DNA from: an uncultured Alphaproteobacteria bacterium
GTDB lineage: Bacteria; Pseudomonadota; Alphaproteobacteria; Caulobacterales; Caulobacteraceae
Assembly: GCA_903909375.1 (NCBI GenBank)
Contig: CAIVVM010000036.1
Coordinates: 241,953 to 305,952 of the forward strand
DNA: 64,000 nt
Reading direction: 5' to 3'
The notes beneath the pieces were generated by a model that searched no databases, was not told the origin of the DNA, and saw nothing but the letters and a program-made list of their open reading frames with translations. The first letter of the stretch is position 1; every line of letters starts with the position of its first letter. The translations under genes and the position numbers were made by a program. This document shows, piece by piece, positions 62,466 to 64,000 of the stretch.

Positions 62466-63223
62466 ACGTGCACGCCATCCGCGCCATCTATCAGTTCGAG
62501 ATGAACCGCTGGATTCGCACCATTGTGCAGTCGGTGGCCGCGCCCGTGATCTCGACGTCGCTTTATTTCGTGGTGTTCGGCGCTGTCATCGGGGCCCGCA
62601 TGGCCTCGGTGGACGGCGTGAGCTACGGCGCCTTTATCGTACCTGGCCTGCTGATGTTGTCGATCCTGACCGAAAGCGTGTCGAACGGCAGCTTCGGCAT
62701 CTACATGCCGAAGTTTGCGGGCACGATCTATGAGGTGCTGTCGGCGCCGATCTCCTCGGCCGAGGTGGTGCTGGGCTATGTGGGTGCGGCCGCCACCAAG
62801 TCGATGGTGCTGGGACTGGTGATCCTGGCGACGGCGCGGATCTTCGTGCCCTACGAGATCAACCACCCGTTCGTGATGCTGGGCTTCCTGGCCCTGACCT
62901 CCGTGACCTTCAGCCTGTTCGGCTTCCTGATCGGGATCTGGGCCGACGGCTGGGAGAAGCTGTCGATCATCCCGACGCTGGTGATTACGCCCCTGACCTT
63001 CCTGGGCGGCAGCTTCTATTCCATCGACATGCTGCCGGGCGTCTGGAAGACGATCGCGCTGTTCAACCCGGTGGTCTATCTGGTGAGTGGGTTCCGCTGG
63101 AGCTTCTACGGCGTGTCGGATGTGGGCGTGGGCGTCAGCCTGGCGGCGACGCTGGGTTTCCTGATCGTGTGCCTGGCGGCGGTGACCTGGATTTTCCGAA
63201 CCGGGTGGCGATTGAAGACGTGA
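62462..63223 (+). CDS. ABC-2 transporter permease
   Basis: Six TM-like segments; [41 protein letters not shown]. Confidence 0.93.
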
Positions 63224-63239
63224 AGGGCTCTTTCTTGCG

Positions 63240-63371
63240 ATGAGCTTGATCGTGGCCGCCCTACCCTGCGCGCCTCTGGCGCGCTGTCCCTCCCCATTAA
63301 GGGAGGGATTTGAGCGCTTGAAGTCCCTCCCTTAATGGGGAGGGACAGACCGCGCAGCGGTCAGGGTGGGG
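63240..63371. repeat. Large palindromic intergenic repeat (multi-hairpin)
   Basis: 25-bp perfect arms CTGTCCCTCCCCATTAAGGGAGGGA (63284-63308) / TCCCTCCCTTAATGGGGAGGGACAG (63324-63348), flanked by hairpins GCGCGCC-TCT-GGCGCGC and GACCGC-GCA-GCGGTC. Confidence 0.92.
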
Positions 63372-63428
63372 GAGGTGGGGTCAAGCTGAACGCTTGCAAT
63401 GAGTACAAATCATAAACATACTTCTTCC

Positions 63429-63863
63429 ATGAGACCCGAGATCACCAGAGCCCGTGCAATGCGAGGCCAGATGAGCGACGTGGAGGTGATCCTGTGGAGC
63501 CGGCTCAAGCGCCTTCGCGAGCGAGGATTTCACATCCGGCGGCAGGCGCCCTTCATGGGATATTTCCTGGACTTTGTCTGTTACGCGCGCCGGGTTGTGA
63601 TCGAGGTTGATGGCGGGCAACATGCCGATGCGGTCCAGGCCGATCACGACAGGATCAGGGATGCGATCCTTCGCCGTCACGGCTTTCGGACGCTCCGATA
63701 CTGGGCTTCGGATGTTCGGCATGACACTGATTGGGTGATGGATCAGATCGTTCTGGCGCTTGAGGCGGCGATGCCAGTTGCGCGAGCAGGGCAGGCTTCA
63801 GGGAATGAGCTTGATCGTGGCCGCCCCACCCTGACCGCTTCGCGGTCTGTCCCTCCCCATTAG
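63429..63863 (+). CDS. DUF559 endonuclease-like domain protein
   Basis: MSDVEVILWSRLKRLRERGFHIRRQAPFMGYFLDFVCYARRVVIEVDGGQHADAVQADHDRIRDAILRRHGFRTLRYW. Confidence 0.92.
   Translation: MRPEITRARAMRGQMSDVEVILWSRLKRLRERGFHIRRQAPFMGYFLDFVCYARRVVIEVDGGQHADAVQADHDRIRDAILRRHGFRTLRYWASDVRHDTDWVMDQIVLALEAAMPVARAGQASGNELDRGRPTLTASRSVPPH
63805..63862. repeat. Second, partial copy of the intergenic repeat (left half)
   Basis: ATGAGCTTGATCGTGGCCGCCC(C/T)ACCCTG... and CTGTCCCTCCCCATTA shared with 63240-63300; contains hairpin GACCGC-TTC-GCGGTC. Confidence 0.9.
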
Positions 63864-64000
63864 AGCGTGACCGCATCTGACGGATTCGGGATTCACGAGG
63901 TTTGCGGATCGTGATTCAAGGTGGGGGCTGGGCCGGAGGCCAGCCTGCATGACTCGACCGTTTTCACTGGACCTTCGGGAGCGTGTTGCGCGGTTTGTGG
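63863..64000 (+). mobile_element. IS630-type insertion sequence, left part only (runs off window)
   Basis: Begins after the TA of the repeat; contains the transposase N-terminus MTRPFSLDLRERVARFV. Confidence 0.75.
63949..64000 (+). CDS. IS630-family transposase, N-terminal fragment truncated by window end
   Basis: ATG at 63949 encodes MTRPFSLDLRERVARFV, typical of IS630 transposases. Confidence 0.8.
   Translation, partial: MTRPFSLDLRERVARFV

Overview
High-GC alphaproteobacterial chromosome segment. Gene content and order look Caulobacterales-like (Caulobacter/Phenylobacterium type); this is inference from protein content only. Most of the window is conserved housekeeping DNA: leuB/leuD/leuC, asd, rplS-trmD, fur, rimI-tsaB, trpS, murJ, glnD, mutS, dnaN, hrcA-grpE, rph-rdgB-hemW, rsmI-yraN-gshB-comM, rlmN, ahcY and an ABC-2 exporter. 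I found no rRNA, convincing tRNA or CRISPR array. The accessory or unusual parts are: (i) a DUF2975/HTH locus flanked by two unannotated small ORFs and a cluster of GCAATGC palindromes (45.1-46.5 kb); (ii) a DUF559 gene between two copies of a palindromic repeat, the second copy interrupted at a TA by an IS630-type element running off the right edge (63.2-64.0 kb); (iii) a GNAT gene with a core deletion and no proper stop, convergent on leuB; (iv) a phd/vapC module and a VOC gene interposed between leuC and leuD; (v) a 112-aa ORF nested out of frame inside a LuxR-type regulator; (vi) an orphan PhnD-like lipoprotein/beta-propeller/PhoD cluster; (vii) a second vapBC with a palindromic operator-like site. 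I did not find a clearly new multi-gene defence or biosynthetic system. Item (i) is the best candidate for something undescribed.
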